Notes: generated by a model not told the origin, from the sequence alone. 64,000 nt of DNA from Humulus lupulus (GCF_963169125.1 NC_084794.1:74807665-74871664), one strand, 5' to 3'; shown: positions 46,523-57,623, counted from the stretch's first letter. Translations and numbers: made by a program.

Positions 46523-48889
46523 TGTAATGCCCCGAATTCTCCAATATGGTTTAATGGTGGGATTAGTAGGCCGGGAGGGCCATACTTGTTTAATTATGCC
46601 ATTAAATGAATATATGCATGTTTATGTGAATTATATTATAATATGATGTTAAATGCATACATGTGGGTCCACATGTAAATTACAGGGGTGTGACGATAAT
46701 TTGGCCCGTTGAGGGTATAATTGTATATTTGTATGCATGTCGGTGATATGTTGTTGAGACCACATTATAATGTGGGTTTGTTCAAGCTATTCGGCATGAG
46801 ACGTTCTTAGAATATTGATTAGCGGTCTAGTCATAACAGGTTTAAGTTCGGGGCTCGGGATGAGTCTCGGGGTGATTTTAATGATTAGAGCGTTACCAGG
46901 AATTAAAGGGTAATAGGATATGAATTATTGGTGTTTGTGATTATCGAGAATAGCGGGAATTGGAGAGCGTTAATTATGATTAACGAGATAGGTTAGAAAG
47001 GACAAATTTTCCCTTGGGAGCCTTTAGAAACCTTTAATTGACCTAGGGGTATTATGGTCTTTTTACCCCTAGGATAGATATAAACCCCTTTAGGCTGTGA
47101 AATAGAGGGAAAACAGAGCAAGTTCTTGGAGCTTACCGTACCTTCCTTCTCCTTCATCTTCTTTGTGATTTTTGAGCCCTTGTTGAGGATTCTAGCTTGG
47201 GAAGTAGACCTTGGGAGTTTGGGAGAGTGTTCCACCATCGAAGAGCATCATAACCTGAGTTTGAGGTAAGCTTTTAGCCACTAGTTTTCTGGTATGCTCG
47301 GTTTTGGTGTTTAGTTTCAGCTTGTGATTTTGTGGTGGATAGTTGGAATTAATGGAAGTTTTGGTTGGGGTTTAACTTGGGTTTTGTTAATGGTGTGATA
47401 TTGATCAAGTTTATGGGTTGTATTGGATGTTTGGGTGGTGTTTGAGCTTGGTTTTATAGGTTGTTTCTAAGGGAAATCGCAAGGGAGGAAAAACCAAGGT
47501 ATTGGCTGAACAGGGGGTTGGGTCGTGGCATGGCCAAGGAGGGCTGCGGCTCTTGAGGGATGTTGAAGGAGGCCGCCTCTATTTGAGGGGTGGGCCACGT
47601 CATGGCCAAGGAGGGCCGCGACCCTTAGTGGCATTTTGGCCAGAAATGGGTTTTTGGCTTGGGGATTCTAGCCTTAGGCCTCGGGATCGATCCTACTACC
47701 TGGTTTAGTAGTATTCGATGTCTCGGAGGCTAGGTTTTGGTTTGGGAACCCTTTGTTATTCATTTTATTGATGGAATCCCATAATTGGTTATGACCAGGT
47801 AACCGCTAAGGAACCAAAAGGTTGATCGTTCTCAGGGGTCGTTCTTATTATTATCTCTCGCTCGAACAGGAGGTAAGAAAACTGCACCCTGTGTATGCAT
47901 GACATGTGTGACTATTATTGAGGCATGTTGATTTATAAATGTGGACATGGATTTCCTATTAAATGCTAGCGAATGTGGTTTACTTGTATATGTACTGACT
48001 AGTTAGGGACACTGACCTAAGAGTCAGAAATGGCATAGCATCATGAACACAGGGCCAAATGAAGATTAGAACTAATCGATATCAGCGTTGAATGGCTCTA
48101 AGGCATTAACGCTATACTGACCCTAAGGTCGATGAACTTATAAGAGCTTGTCTAGTCTAAGACTAGTTACTAGAGCCAGGGCCTAAGGCCCCGGTGACTG
48201 CTTGTCACATGGCTAGGGAACGATGTTCCAGGGTTATGACTCTATGGTCATGAGGAAGGTTATGTTGGGACTAGTCACCATGCACCTATCCTGTTCGAAC
48301 TAATAAAAGTTCACTTACCTATTAAGCCTCGATGACCCTATCATCACAAGGCTAAAGGGAGCTAGACCCAACTTAGTGACTTTTGCGACTGTCACCTATT
48401 TGTTTGGACTGATAGTCCTGAATGATTATTATGATCATTGATGATATTATATCATGATTCATTGTGTTTTCTTGTTGGGCCTTGGCTCATGGGTGCTATG
48501 TGGTGCAGGTAAAGGGAAAGAAAAGCTCACCCAACCTTGAGTGGAGAGCTTAGGTGGTGATGTGTACATATGCGGCCACTTGACCACCACGGCCAAGGAG
48601 TTCTCAGAGGAACTAAGGGGTTTACCCTATTTTTGCAGCTTAGGTCGGCTCGTTTGTAATTTTGAAACTGTAATGACCATTTTGAGTTGTAAATAACTTA
48701 TAAATGTTTTTATGGGCCCATGAATAGTTTTATGTATTTAATAAAATATATCCTTTCCTTTTTATTGATTTTCCACCTTAACCTGTTAATGACACTTAGA
48801 ACACGTTTTTAACCAAAGGACTCGGGTAGCGGGTCAAATTTCCGGTTCATCGTTCACCGTAACTATTCTGGGCTAACCAGGGCGTTACA
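46523..48889 (+). mobile_element. Solo chromovirus-like LTR, target GTTTC
   Basis: 2,367 bp from TGTAATGCCCCGAATT to GGGCGTTACA, flanked by GTTTC at 46518-46522 and 48890-48894. It interrupts copia RT just after the catalytic YVDD block. Palindrome CCACATTATAATGTGG at 46760-46775; GATATAAACCCC (TATA-like) near 47077; AGGTAAG at 47264-47270; a GC-rich variable block at about 47505-47640. No pol. Same family as the minus solo LTR at 35288-37801. Confidence 0.9.
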
Positions 48890-48893
48890 GTTT

Positions 48894-49987
48894 CCAATGA
48901 GTAAGATATCATCTACATAAAGAACCAGGAATACCACTATTTGATTTTCCTTCAGTTGGTAAACACAAGGCTCGTCAATATTTTGTTCAAAGCCATAGGT
49001 CTTGATTATTTCATCAAACCTAAGATTCCAGAAACGAGAAGCTTGCTTAAGTCCATAGATGGACTTATTCAACTTGCAAACTTTTCCTTCTTGTCCAGCT
49101 ACTTTAAATCCTTCTGGTCGATCCATATAAATGACTTTGTCAAGCTTTCTATTAAGAAAAGATGTCTTGATGTCCATTTTCCAGATCTCATAGTCGAGAG
49201 CGCCTGCTATGGATAGGAGGATGCGAATGGACTTGAGCATGGCTACCGGACTAAAAGTTTCCTCATAGTCCACGCCTTCACTTTGGGTATAACCCTTTGC
49301 CACTAATCGAGCTTTATAAGTCTCAATATTTCCATCAACACCTCGTTTCTTCTTGTAGATCTACTTGCACCCAATGTACCCAAAGTCACTAGGTGCTTCC
49401 ACAAGATCCCAGATGGAATTTGAGTACATGGACTCCATTTCCTGTTTCATGGCTTCGAGCCATAGTTCCTTTTCAGGGTTAGCCATTGCCTGTTTGAAAG
49501 ACAACGGATCATCATCACTAGTGTCACCAACAACCATATTGGTTTTACCATCCAAACCATAGCGAACTGGGTTCCTAGAAACCCTCCCACTACAACGAGG
49601 CTCTGTGACTGTCTGCTCAGGAACAGTGGTACTTTCTTCATTTAAATCGACTTGCGTTGGTTGGATATGAAGAGTGGGAATTTCATCATCAACTTGTGTT
49701 GATGGAGATGGAACATTGGTTGGAATCAATTCTTTAACCATCTCCTCTAAAACTACTTTGCTCCGAGGTTTGAAGTTTTGGACATAGTCATTTTCCATAA
49801 AAGTAGCATTCGTAGAAGTAAATACTTTCTTTTCTGAATGACTATAGAAAAGTCTACCCCGAGTACCTTTAGGATGACCAACAAACATGCAAACTTCAGT
49901 TTGCGGTTCTAGCTTTCCCTCCTTTTTCCTCAGGACGTGGGCGGGAAACCCCCAGATTCTATAATGGCGTACTAGGTTCACGACCAT
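48894..49987 (-). pseudogene. Integrase tail and RT N-terminus of copia F
   Basis: Minus strand. From 49987: RIWGFPAHVLRKKEGKLEPQ and CMFVGHPKGTRG (integrase C-terminal part), an acidic linker, CSGRVSRNPVRYG, then WLEAMKQEMESM, the copia RT start. After a stop near 49361 RT continues with [48 protein letters not shown] and the catalytic [10 protein letters not shown] (about 48935-48906). The solo LTR follows directly. Joined across the insertion, the blocks keep normal copia spacing. Confidence 0.85.
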
Positions 49988-49999
49988 TCCAGCATTCTA

Positions 50000-51046
50000 A
50001 AGATGTTTTGGGGATTGATTTAGACGGCACGACATTGAGAATGTCGTTCGTGGTTTCAATTGCATGTCCCTAGAACAAAGTTGGTAGGGTTGAGTAACTA
50101 AGCATGCATCTAACCATTTCCAATAAAGTTCTGTTCTAGCGTTGCATTACACCATTTTGTTGCAAAGTACCTGGGGCAGTAAGTTGTGATAAAATCTCAA
50201 GTTCAGTTAAATGATCTTGGAACTGCATATCCAAATATTCTCCACCCCTATCAGATTGCAAGATCTTTAACGTTTTACCTAATTGGTTCTGAGCCATTGC
50301 TATGAATTCCTGAAACTTTGAAAATGTTTTTGATTTCCTATGCATTAGGTAAAGACATGAGTATCTAGAGTAATTGTCAATGAAAGTGACAAAATACTCA
50401 AAACCACCCCTGGCTTGTACATTCAAAGGTCCACAAACATCTGAATGAACAAGACCAAGTGGTTCTTTGGCCCTATCATCCTTTGCAAAGAATGGGCGCT
50501 TAGTCAGTTTGACTTCTAGACAAGATTCACAGACAGGTAATTCACCCAAGGTGAGTTCCCTTAAAGGTCCGTCCTTTGTAAGTCTTTGAGTCCTATCATA
50601 GCCAATGTAACCTAGTCTCAAGAGCCATAAATACGTCATATTATCATTATCGGTCTTTTGACGTTTATAGGTCCTAGGTGTAGCTACTTTGAATAAATCA
50701 CTATTAAGAGCGAGGGGTTCGTTAGGTCGCAGAATATAAAGCCCATTTTCCAAACATGCAATACATAATTGTGATCCATTGAAAGAAATAGATATATTAA
50801 AACTTGTGAAAGTCATAACAAATTGTTCTAATTGCAACATGGAAACTGAAATTAAATTTCTAATTAAATTCGGAATGAAAAATACATCTTTTAAAATTAA
50901 GTATTTATTTTCTAACTTCAGACGAGCTCTTCCTCTAGCTTGGACCACAACGAATGCTCCGTTCCCACCTCTAAGCTTTATGCCGCCTTCGTCAACTTCC
51001 TCCCACGATTCTTGAAGCTTTATGCCGCCTTCGTCAACTTCCTCCC
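50000..51046 (-). pseudogene. Protease end and integrase of copia F, third Glu lost
   Basis: Minus strand frame of about 300 codons. The protease tail (LENKYLILKDVFFIPNLIRNLISV) is followed by a GAG-pre-integrase region (LWLLRLGYIGYDR ... CESCLEVKLTKRPF) that keeps the zinc-binding CxxC. Integrase core: Asp in LVHSDVCGPL (about 50455), Asp in LQSDRGGEYL (about 50260). The third acidic position reads NGVMQR followed by TAG where relatives have NGVAER, so Glu became Gln (CAA at 50144-50142). The frame reopens after the stop toward 49987. A direct repeat lies at its upstream edge. Confidence 0.85.
50973..51046. repeat. 32-bp direct repeat at copia/Tat junction
   Basis: The block starting AAGCTTTATGCCGCC is present at 50973-51004 and exactly again at 51015-51046, ten bases apart (unit 42 bp). 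In the copia frame it repeats EEVDEGGIKL. The second copy adjoins the Tat fragment. Confidence 0.85.
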
Positions 51047-51059
51047 GCCCTGGGGCGCT

Positions 51060-52839
51060 TACTCCTTTGGGCGCCACCACTCTCGATGATGTTGTCAAGG
51101 TCGGATTCCATCTTTCCTGCACAGTCACACCGCAATGTGAATCATAACAAAAAGAGGGAATAGTATAAAAGGTGATTCAAGATCGCATAGATATAAAAAG
51201 TAGTGATAGAAGAAACCTAACTGGAACTCCCCCCCGATCTCGAGCTCGGGGACCATGAAATTCCCCCATCTTAAGAAGAGGCGGGGGGAGTACTTTCCCT
51301 ATAGGTGGACGTCAACCTCGAAAGGTCCCTATAGTCGTTTGTCCCATATTGGACGGCTATCTCGTTCCACACCTCGTTTAGACTGTACATGGTGTCATAC
51401 TTCCCGAGCTAGCTATCAAACCTATGAACTCGATTGTCTACCCGAGTCCATATATAGAAGTGGTATCTATCATACAGGCATGAAACTAACCTATCGGGTT
51501 TATGCTTTAACAAGGTGGGGGACCACATTCTCGAGGTAAGGATGACTTTACCTTCTTCATCAGAGTCTGAGCTCGAGGCTTCATCATTAGCCTCATTCCC
51601 CGACGGTGGACTCCTTCGGCGAGCTGGAGGTGGAGGCCTCACCTCTCTCCTCGAAGGGAGGATGCCTGTGGGCAAAGGCACCTGCTCCCAATGATCATAC
51701 TTCTTGTTGGACCAGTCCGAGGTGGACTGGCCATCTCCTAAAAGCCCACAAGCTCGTAGCTTATCCTCATGCAAAAGGTACGAGAGAGACCTCCTGCCGT
51801 AAGGGAGTTGGAGCAGAGCCTCTCTATGCCCCTTCATTGCCTCGTTGGGAGTAGGACGGAGGAAATTGGCTGGAAAATAAGACACATAGCAACTAAGTAC
51901 GAACCTGCAAATAAGAACCCGAGCACAGAAATAAAGAAGGTTGGAATACTTACGAATCCGCCTGAATGAGTAGCATCGAGACGGGGACAGGCCATCTGTC
52001 CAGAAGAAGGCTTTTTTGAAATTGGGTGGATGATTAGGGAAATCCTCAAACACCTTTTTCTCTTTGGGATAGCTCGAAAGGTAGTAAAAGCCATCTCCTC
52101 CCTGAGCTCGGGAGGGATTACTTTTCAGACAGAAGAGATACAAAATCTCTTGCGGCGAAGGTCCTTCCCACTTCAGCTCGTGGTATAGCGACCTCAGGGC
52201 AGACAAAACCCTGTAAGAATTGGTGTTGAGCTGGAACGGAGCCAACCCAGCAAAATCCGTGAAGTCTTTGAAAAAATACTTCAAAGGAAATATTGCCCCT
52301 GCCTTCATGTATTCCTGACTCCATGCCGCGTACCTCAGCCTGTTGTCTAGGTTCCCAGAGGCGTAGCAACTCCGTTCGATAGCGGCCGAAGCTCGACACC
52401 TCAAGGAACTTGACAACTTGAGGCCATGGAGGGCTATAATATCAGTTATCTGACTTGTCGAGGTAACTGAGCTCCAATAGAGCTCGGCCTCGAAGATTTC
52501 TCTCCTCGGTTGCGAGGTAGAAGGCTCCCCCATAAGTGAAAATTGGAGCTCTCCCGGGCTGTACGCAACAGTCACTGTCAGTTTAGGGTCGAGTGGGATC
52601 GGCCTGGGCCCTGAATTGGATTCCGGGTAAATAGCCTCTCGAAGGGTCCTCCTTTTCTTCTCTATGACCTTGTCAATTTGGCGGCGATAATGAGCTCGAA
52701 TATCCTCCTGTTCGCGCGCGAGATCGTACTCGCGAATTCGACGTTGATTCCGAGCAAACAGCGACTCCGGGCTCGGAGTTTTGGGCGAATAAGGGATAGC
52801 CAGCAATGACCCCCACCGTCTTTCCAGATTCTGTGACAT
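51060..52839 (-). pseudogene. Antisense gene of Tat element G, best preserved copy
   Basis: The minus frame from ATG 52839 stays open for 476 codons to 51409. N-terminus: arginine-rich helix (ARNQRRIREYDLAREQEDI), proline-rich linker, then the conserved core (about 52330-51960) with FAGLAPFQLNTNSYRVLSAL, SLYHELKWEGPS, LFCLKSNPSRAQGGDGFYY and PNHPPNFKKAFFW. An 84-bp GT-AG intron (51953-51870) is a multiple of three without a stop, so the frame reads through it. After it: LPYGRRSLSYLLHEDKLRACGLLGDGQS, then an acidic serine-rich tail. A later exon begins MESDLDNIIE-like (about 51100). The coiled-coil end seen in B1 and D is cut off at the copia junction. PF04195-like by eye; no enzymatic motif seen. 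Confidence 0.75.
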
Positions 52840-53288
52840 CTAGCGAGAAAGAAAAAATGGTGAGGGCCATGCATGCAAGAGTTCAAAGGCTACGAGCTTG
52901 ACAGGACAAGCTCGGAGCTTAGGAACGAAGCGAGCTCAATACTAAGACCCTTATTAAAGAGTCAGAACGTGTATTCCACGAGAAAAGGAGGAGAGTGGAC
53001 AATTTTTTTTTAAAAAATCCCAAAAATCAAGGGAAAAAGAGTGGCGGATGACCAGAAAAGGTAATCTTGGGTATCGTGCATTCTTCAAGGCCAAGTTTTT
53101 ATACCCGATATCTTGGTGTACAAGAAATGTCTTTTAAAATTTTAAAACCCAGAAAAAAAGAGATCTTGCTCAAACACCAAAACTGGGTATGGAACTAGTG
53201 ATGAAAACCCAGTATGGAGACGTGAACGTGAAAGCCTATCGGCCAAAAATTCCCTAACGTATCGTACTAAGAAAATAAACTAGTACAT

Positions 53289-53471
53289 TCACAAAAACAA
53301 CAAGAACAATATGAACAGAAACTGGCATAAGGGAAAAATAAAGATTGGACACTTACACAATAATGGCGATTGCAGAGAAATCGTTGACTGAAGGAGAGGC
53401 TGCAGATATGAGCTCACGGTCTCGAACATACTGACGGTCCTCTGTTTCTTCGGTTGAGAAAACATGCACAA
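53289..53471 (-). other. Upstream antisense exon or leader (G)
   Basis: A short minus frame starts MCMFSQPKKQRTVSMFE, parallel to MFSKPKKQRNLGSFG at 8165 in B1. It lies about 90 bp downstream of the antisense TATA box. It could be a first coding exon or a small upstream ORF. 52840-53288 and 53472-53558 otherwise hold no gene. Confidence 0.45.
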
Positions 53472-53558
53472 GAAGAAATTCTCAGGGATAGTCTCTGGTT
53501 TTGCTCTTTTCTTGCTTCTGATGAACGAAAATAAAAAAAGAAGATGATGAGAGGGCTC

Positions 53559-53568
53559 TTATATATAG
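53559..53568 (-). promoter_or_regulatory. Antisense TATA box (G)
   Basis: Minus strand reads CATCTATATATAAGAGCCC, a strong plant TATA context, upstream of the antisense gene and about 260 bp from the 3' LTR. Confidence 0.6.
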
Positions 53569-53813
53569 ATGGAAAAAGGGGATTAATCTGGGGCGTTGAA
53601 TAAAATCCTTGCAAGATCCAACGGTCAGGGATCGATGACATGATAGTACCGAAAAGGTGGCAGACGAATGATCGTGGGCAGATTTTCAAGGTACTCGAGT
53701 ACCATGAATAAGCAATGCCCAACTGACGCGTGTCCGTTCTTAAGTATGTGACGGTACGGTTCCCGAAGAAAGTAGTTCAAAAGTTTCCTTCTCTTAGGAT
53801 TCGAACAAATACT

Positions 53814-53828
53814 TTTGAGGGGGAAAAA
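53814..53828 (+). other. Polypurine tract (G)
   Basis: TTTTGAGGGGGAAAAA lies directly before the LTR start TGTTATATCC. Confidence 0.75.
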
Positions 53829-54154
53829 TGTTATATCCAGATTTCGAGCCATGAGAAGTGTAACCTCGAAAGCTGGACGCATAATGAATGAACTCGTAAA
53901 GTCTGAAATATGTTACAAATCTAGACATGGAGCCTGCAAAGCTGAGATGACTTCGAAGATGGTGGCCTCGAAATCCACAAGCTCGAAAGGTAGGCCCTCC
54001 GAGGTGCATTTGTTCTCAGGGATGACCTCGGATCATGGGCTCCGAGCCTGACTCGCATACGATCTCGAAGTCATGTGGCCTCGGGAGATGTTATTAGCTC
54101 GAAAGTCGATAGGAGACCTGGGAGAATAGGGCCTTGGTGATATAGGATAATAAC

Positions 54155-55521
54155 TGTGGATGCCAAAAATCCACCAAATAAAAACTCTTTAGTCCATGGT
54201 TGGAACATAGAGATAAAGGTCACTTATTCATGCTATTGGGCTCGAGCCTGTAGGCCTTGTTGAAAACAGGAGATCATCTCATGAGAAACAACACATTATG
54301 AGCCACAAGGTTTGGCCCTGCTAAGCTAAGGGGCCACAATGAATACTGCAAGAGGATAGGTGCACAAGGCCCTCACATAGTGAGGTCCGACGTGCCCGCG
54401 CAAGGCTGACATGCTCATGGGTCAAGATGCACTCATACGTGTAAACGCTGCCAAAGACGCCCGGGACATACACCTGTGGATGTTCAATATTCCACGCTTA
54501 TAAAAGACCCAAAGAACGCACTTAGACCCCCATACGCCTACACTCTCATTGGGTCCTCAGGCCATCAGGCACGCGCCCCCTAGCGAGGCCATCAGGCACA
54601 CACCCCCAGCGAGGCCCTCATGCGTGCACGCCCCCAGCGAGGCCCTCCTGCGCGCGTGCCTCCTAGCGAGGCCATCAGGCACGCGCCCCCCCAGCGAGGC
54701 CATCAGCCGCGCGCCTCCAGCGAGGCCCTCATGCGTGCGCGCCCCCAGCGAGGCCGTCAAGCGCGCACCTCCAGCAAGGTCCTCATACGCGCGCCCCCAG
54801 CGAGGCCATCATGCGCACGCACCCCTGCGAGGCCCGTGGGCTACCATCTTCTCGGGAGGCCATTTCACCATCACGTCACTAGTCTGGATCCATGCCGCAA
54901 GGAGACAAGTATAGCTAGGCCCCTCGCCACTAGGAGCCTTGCAAGGCACGGCCAGTGCATGGGTCATTACCGCCTCGCATCTATGTCTTTCAAATGAGGG
55001 TCACATGGCATTGATCTCATGAGGTACGGAGTCCACTTACGAACTGAAAGGAGTTAGAGTACGGACATAGTACCCACGTCAGATAAGTAGTGGAGGTACG
55101 AACAAAGTACTATCTGTTGTCCTCACCAGCCACCCCTCTGACACCCGTACCAGGCAGGTAGTGGAGGCATGACCAGGTACAGAAGGTGAGGTGCTCCCAT
55201 GATCTCTGACCTTGTACCAGAGCTGACACCACTACCCCTGGAACCACTCTTCTGTTAGTGTACTCGTGTACCATCTGGTCCCTTGGACCACCATTTACCC
55301 AGGGCCATTAGAGCCTACTATAAAATGAACCCCACTTCCACAGAGAAAGGGGTTGGAAAATTCATTGTATGCAGAGGCTATTAAGCAATATACATTTTTC
55401 ACTCCATTGTTCATCTGTGTTTATCCTTTCATAAGTTAATTCTAAGTTCTTATCTAAACATCGCCGCATTTACCTTTGCGTTTTCTGACCTAATTTCGTT
55501 GACGAGATTTCACCATCAACA
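54155..55521 (+). repeat. 5' LTR of element C
   Basis: 1,367 bp, TGTGGATGCC to CACCATCAACA. Two TATA-like sites: CTTATAAAAG at about 54499 and CTATAAAATG at about 55320. The GC-rich minisatellite is listed separately. Confidence 0.9.
54569..54840 (+). repeat. GC-rich minisatellite in 5' LTR of C
   Basis: About ten degenerate units of 26-30 bp built on AGCGAGGCCATCAGGCACGC and CCCCC. It gives overlapping long frames on both strands (RPSCVRAPSEA-type), which are a by-product of the repeat and not genes. The 3' LTR has about two fewer units. Confidence 0.85.
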
Positions 55522-55524
55522 GTT

Positions 55525-55542
55525 TGGCGCCGTCTGTGGGAA
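55525..55542 (+). other. Primer binding site of element C
   Basis: TGGCGCCGTCTGTGGGAA starts three bases after the LTR. Its first nine bases fit the 3' end of plant tRNA-Asp; the rest does not, so the primer is uncertain. It differs from the TGGTGCTTTCATTG site of the other Tat elements here. Confidence 0.75.
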
Positions 55543-55589
55543 GAACAAGCATCAAGCCAGCGTTCTTCCATCATTTCCAGCAAAGAAAG

Positions 55590-57059
55590 ATGCTAAGACG
55601 TTCAAAACGCCTATGGCAAATACAAGATGATGTGGTTCTCCAGGATGAAGTAGAGCAGAGGGCTACCCAGAAAGACCCCCCTCCGCCTAAGCATGGAGGC
55701 AGACCGGAGGAGTCTCTTCCCCCAAGGGAGGAGAAGGAAGCATCATCCCCGACCATCCAGCCCGACGGAGGTCATTTGGAGCTGCCAGTGCATTCACTTC
55801 ACCGACCCCCGGTAGCACCACGCTTAGGCCACCAAGACCCAGGTCCATCAACGCACGGGCCAAGCAAGAGTCCCGGGGTACGCTCAGTAAGTTCAAGCTC
55901 AAGGACTCGCCTCTACAGGGATGAGATTCAAGAGTTACATAAAAAGACTCAAAGGCTGGAAACCCAGATAGAGAACATGCAAGAGGTTTTAAACGACCTA
56001 CTGCGAGGAAAGTCAAGCACACCCCCTCCTATGCGTAAAGGGAAGGAGCATGGAAAAGGGGAAAGCACTGTCCCCATAGATGATGGGGGAACCCAACTTT
56101 CCACCAGTAAAACCCCCCAAACAAAGTATCAGGGGGGACCTAGGCCAACAAAAGGTCCCCAGGAGCAAAGGCGGAGGGAAGGTGATGGTCGAAAGAACGA
56201 GGCCGAAGTCCCCTCGAAAGAGGCACCCCCTGGCCTAAGAAAAGAGCTCCATGGGGAGAGGTCAAAAGTAAGAGACGTACCCCCCGCGGTTCCACCGAGG
56301 GACACAACCAAGGCAAGGGATCAGCCCGAGACCCCGCAAAACTCCTTACGCAAAAAGAGGAGGGGGCTAGACACCAAAATGCGAAGCCCTCGAGGCAAGA
56401 TCACCACAGCACTTGGGGGGCGCATGGATGACGGAGAATTCGACCGTGATTCACCCTTCAAAAGGGAGATTTAGGCTGAGCAAATGCCCACTGGCTTCAG
56501 AGAGCCTCGCATGACTCCGTACGAGGGTACTACAGACCCAAAATATCACTTAGACTCCTTCAATAACTTGATGAGGTTAAGAGGGGTCAATAGCAGAGCA
56601 AAGTGTCATTGCTTTGTCGTTACGCTTAAAGGAGTGGCATACAAGTGGTTCAGGAGGTTAAGGCCAGGAACAATCAAGTCATGGCAACAATTCTCTGATG
56701 AATTTCTTCAGAAACACCATGCAGCGTGTGACTACATCATGCAAACTACCACCCTCGCTAACATCAAACAAGGCGAGAATGAAAGTTTGAAGGACTACAT
56801 CCATAGGTTCGGTATAGAAGCAACAAAGGTGGGAGATTTAACCAAAGCAGAGCTAAAGATGGCTATTACAGCCGGAGTTCGTCCAGGAAGCAAGTTATGG
56901 AGTAACATGCTCAAAAGAGAAGTCTCGAATTTGGACGACTTCTTTGAGAGAACACAGAAGTACATACGTGTGGAAGAGGGCCATAAGAACTTCCATGTCG
57001 AAGAAAGCGAACCTTCCTCCAGTGTCCATACTACCAATAGGTCTGGGGATTCCATATAG
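55590..57059 (+). pseudogene. gag of element C, one in-frame stop
   Basis: First ATG at 55590 (MLRRSKRLWQIQDD); upstream frame extends into the primer site without ATG. The N-terminal part is basic and proline-rich with a predicted short coiled coil (EIQELHKKTQRLETQIENM, about 55920-55985). A TAG at 56472-56474 precedes the capsid core (56484-57059) with TPYEGTTDPKYHLDSFNNLM, AYKWFRRLRPGTIKSW and ESLKDYIHRFGIEA, the Retrotrans_gag pattern. No zinc knuckle is visible. Everything is in one frame, so a single change separates it from a continuous 489-codon gag. It could be read through or be a recent loss. Confidence 0.85.
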
Positions 57060-57153
57060 AAGGAGGGCATCGTGCTAGAGGGGTCGCTGACCAAGTTTGA
57101 GATCGAACGAAGACCATCTAGCCATGAAAGTCCCCCACCCGAGGGGAGATCAC

Positions 57154-57348
57154 CTCAAAAGCAGACGCCTCCAAAAAGGGTCTCATAAGTAGACGCTTGC
57201 AAAAAGGGTCTCCAAAGTAGACGCATGCAAAAAGGGTCTCATAAGTAGATGCCCACAAAAAAGGTCTCCAAAGTAGACGCATGAAAAAGGGGTCTCAAAG
57301 TAGACGCTTCCAAAAATGGTCTCAAAGAAGACGCTTGCAAAAATAGTA
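57154..57348 (+). repeat. 28-bp minisatellite before 3' LTR of C
   Basis: Seven units of 27-28 bp, each AAGTAGACGC, then a variable 4-6 bases, then AAAAAGGGTCTC. It lies between gag and the purine tract. No gene in 57060-57623. Confidence 0.85.
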
Positions 57349-57623
57349 CTATGCCTAATGACGAGAAGGACGCTTCTCGCAACAAATAATAAGCGCGCGC
57401 GAAAATATATAAAAGGATAACTAGAACCCAAGGGGTCAATATATCCTTATAGATACAATCAAGGTGCACCAAAGAGAGACCTACCGAACCCCCTTTCGCG
57501 GGGCTCCAAAGGACCTAGAGCATGATGAATACCAAAAAAAAAAGAGAAAAAAGAGGGAATATAAAAAGGAAGAGAAGAGTCTACAAGAACGCCTAAAGGC
57601 CTCCCTATAGACTGGGGGGCAAG

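Noticed and set aside
50779..51015. Plus-strand frame in copia protease/integrase
   Set aside because: Shadow of the minus-strand pol, which has clear motifs.
54557..54997. Overlapping long frames on both strands (alanine/arginine/proline-rich proteins) in the LTR of element C
   Set aside because: They arise from a GC-rich tandem repeat with few stops; the frames recur in the 3' LTR and match no family.
57154..57348. CRISPR-like array
   Set aside because: Units are contiguous without unique spacers, and the host is a plant; it is a minisatellite in a retrotransposon.
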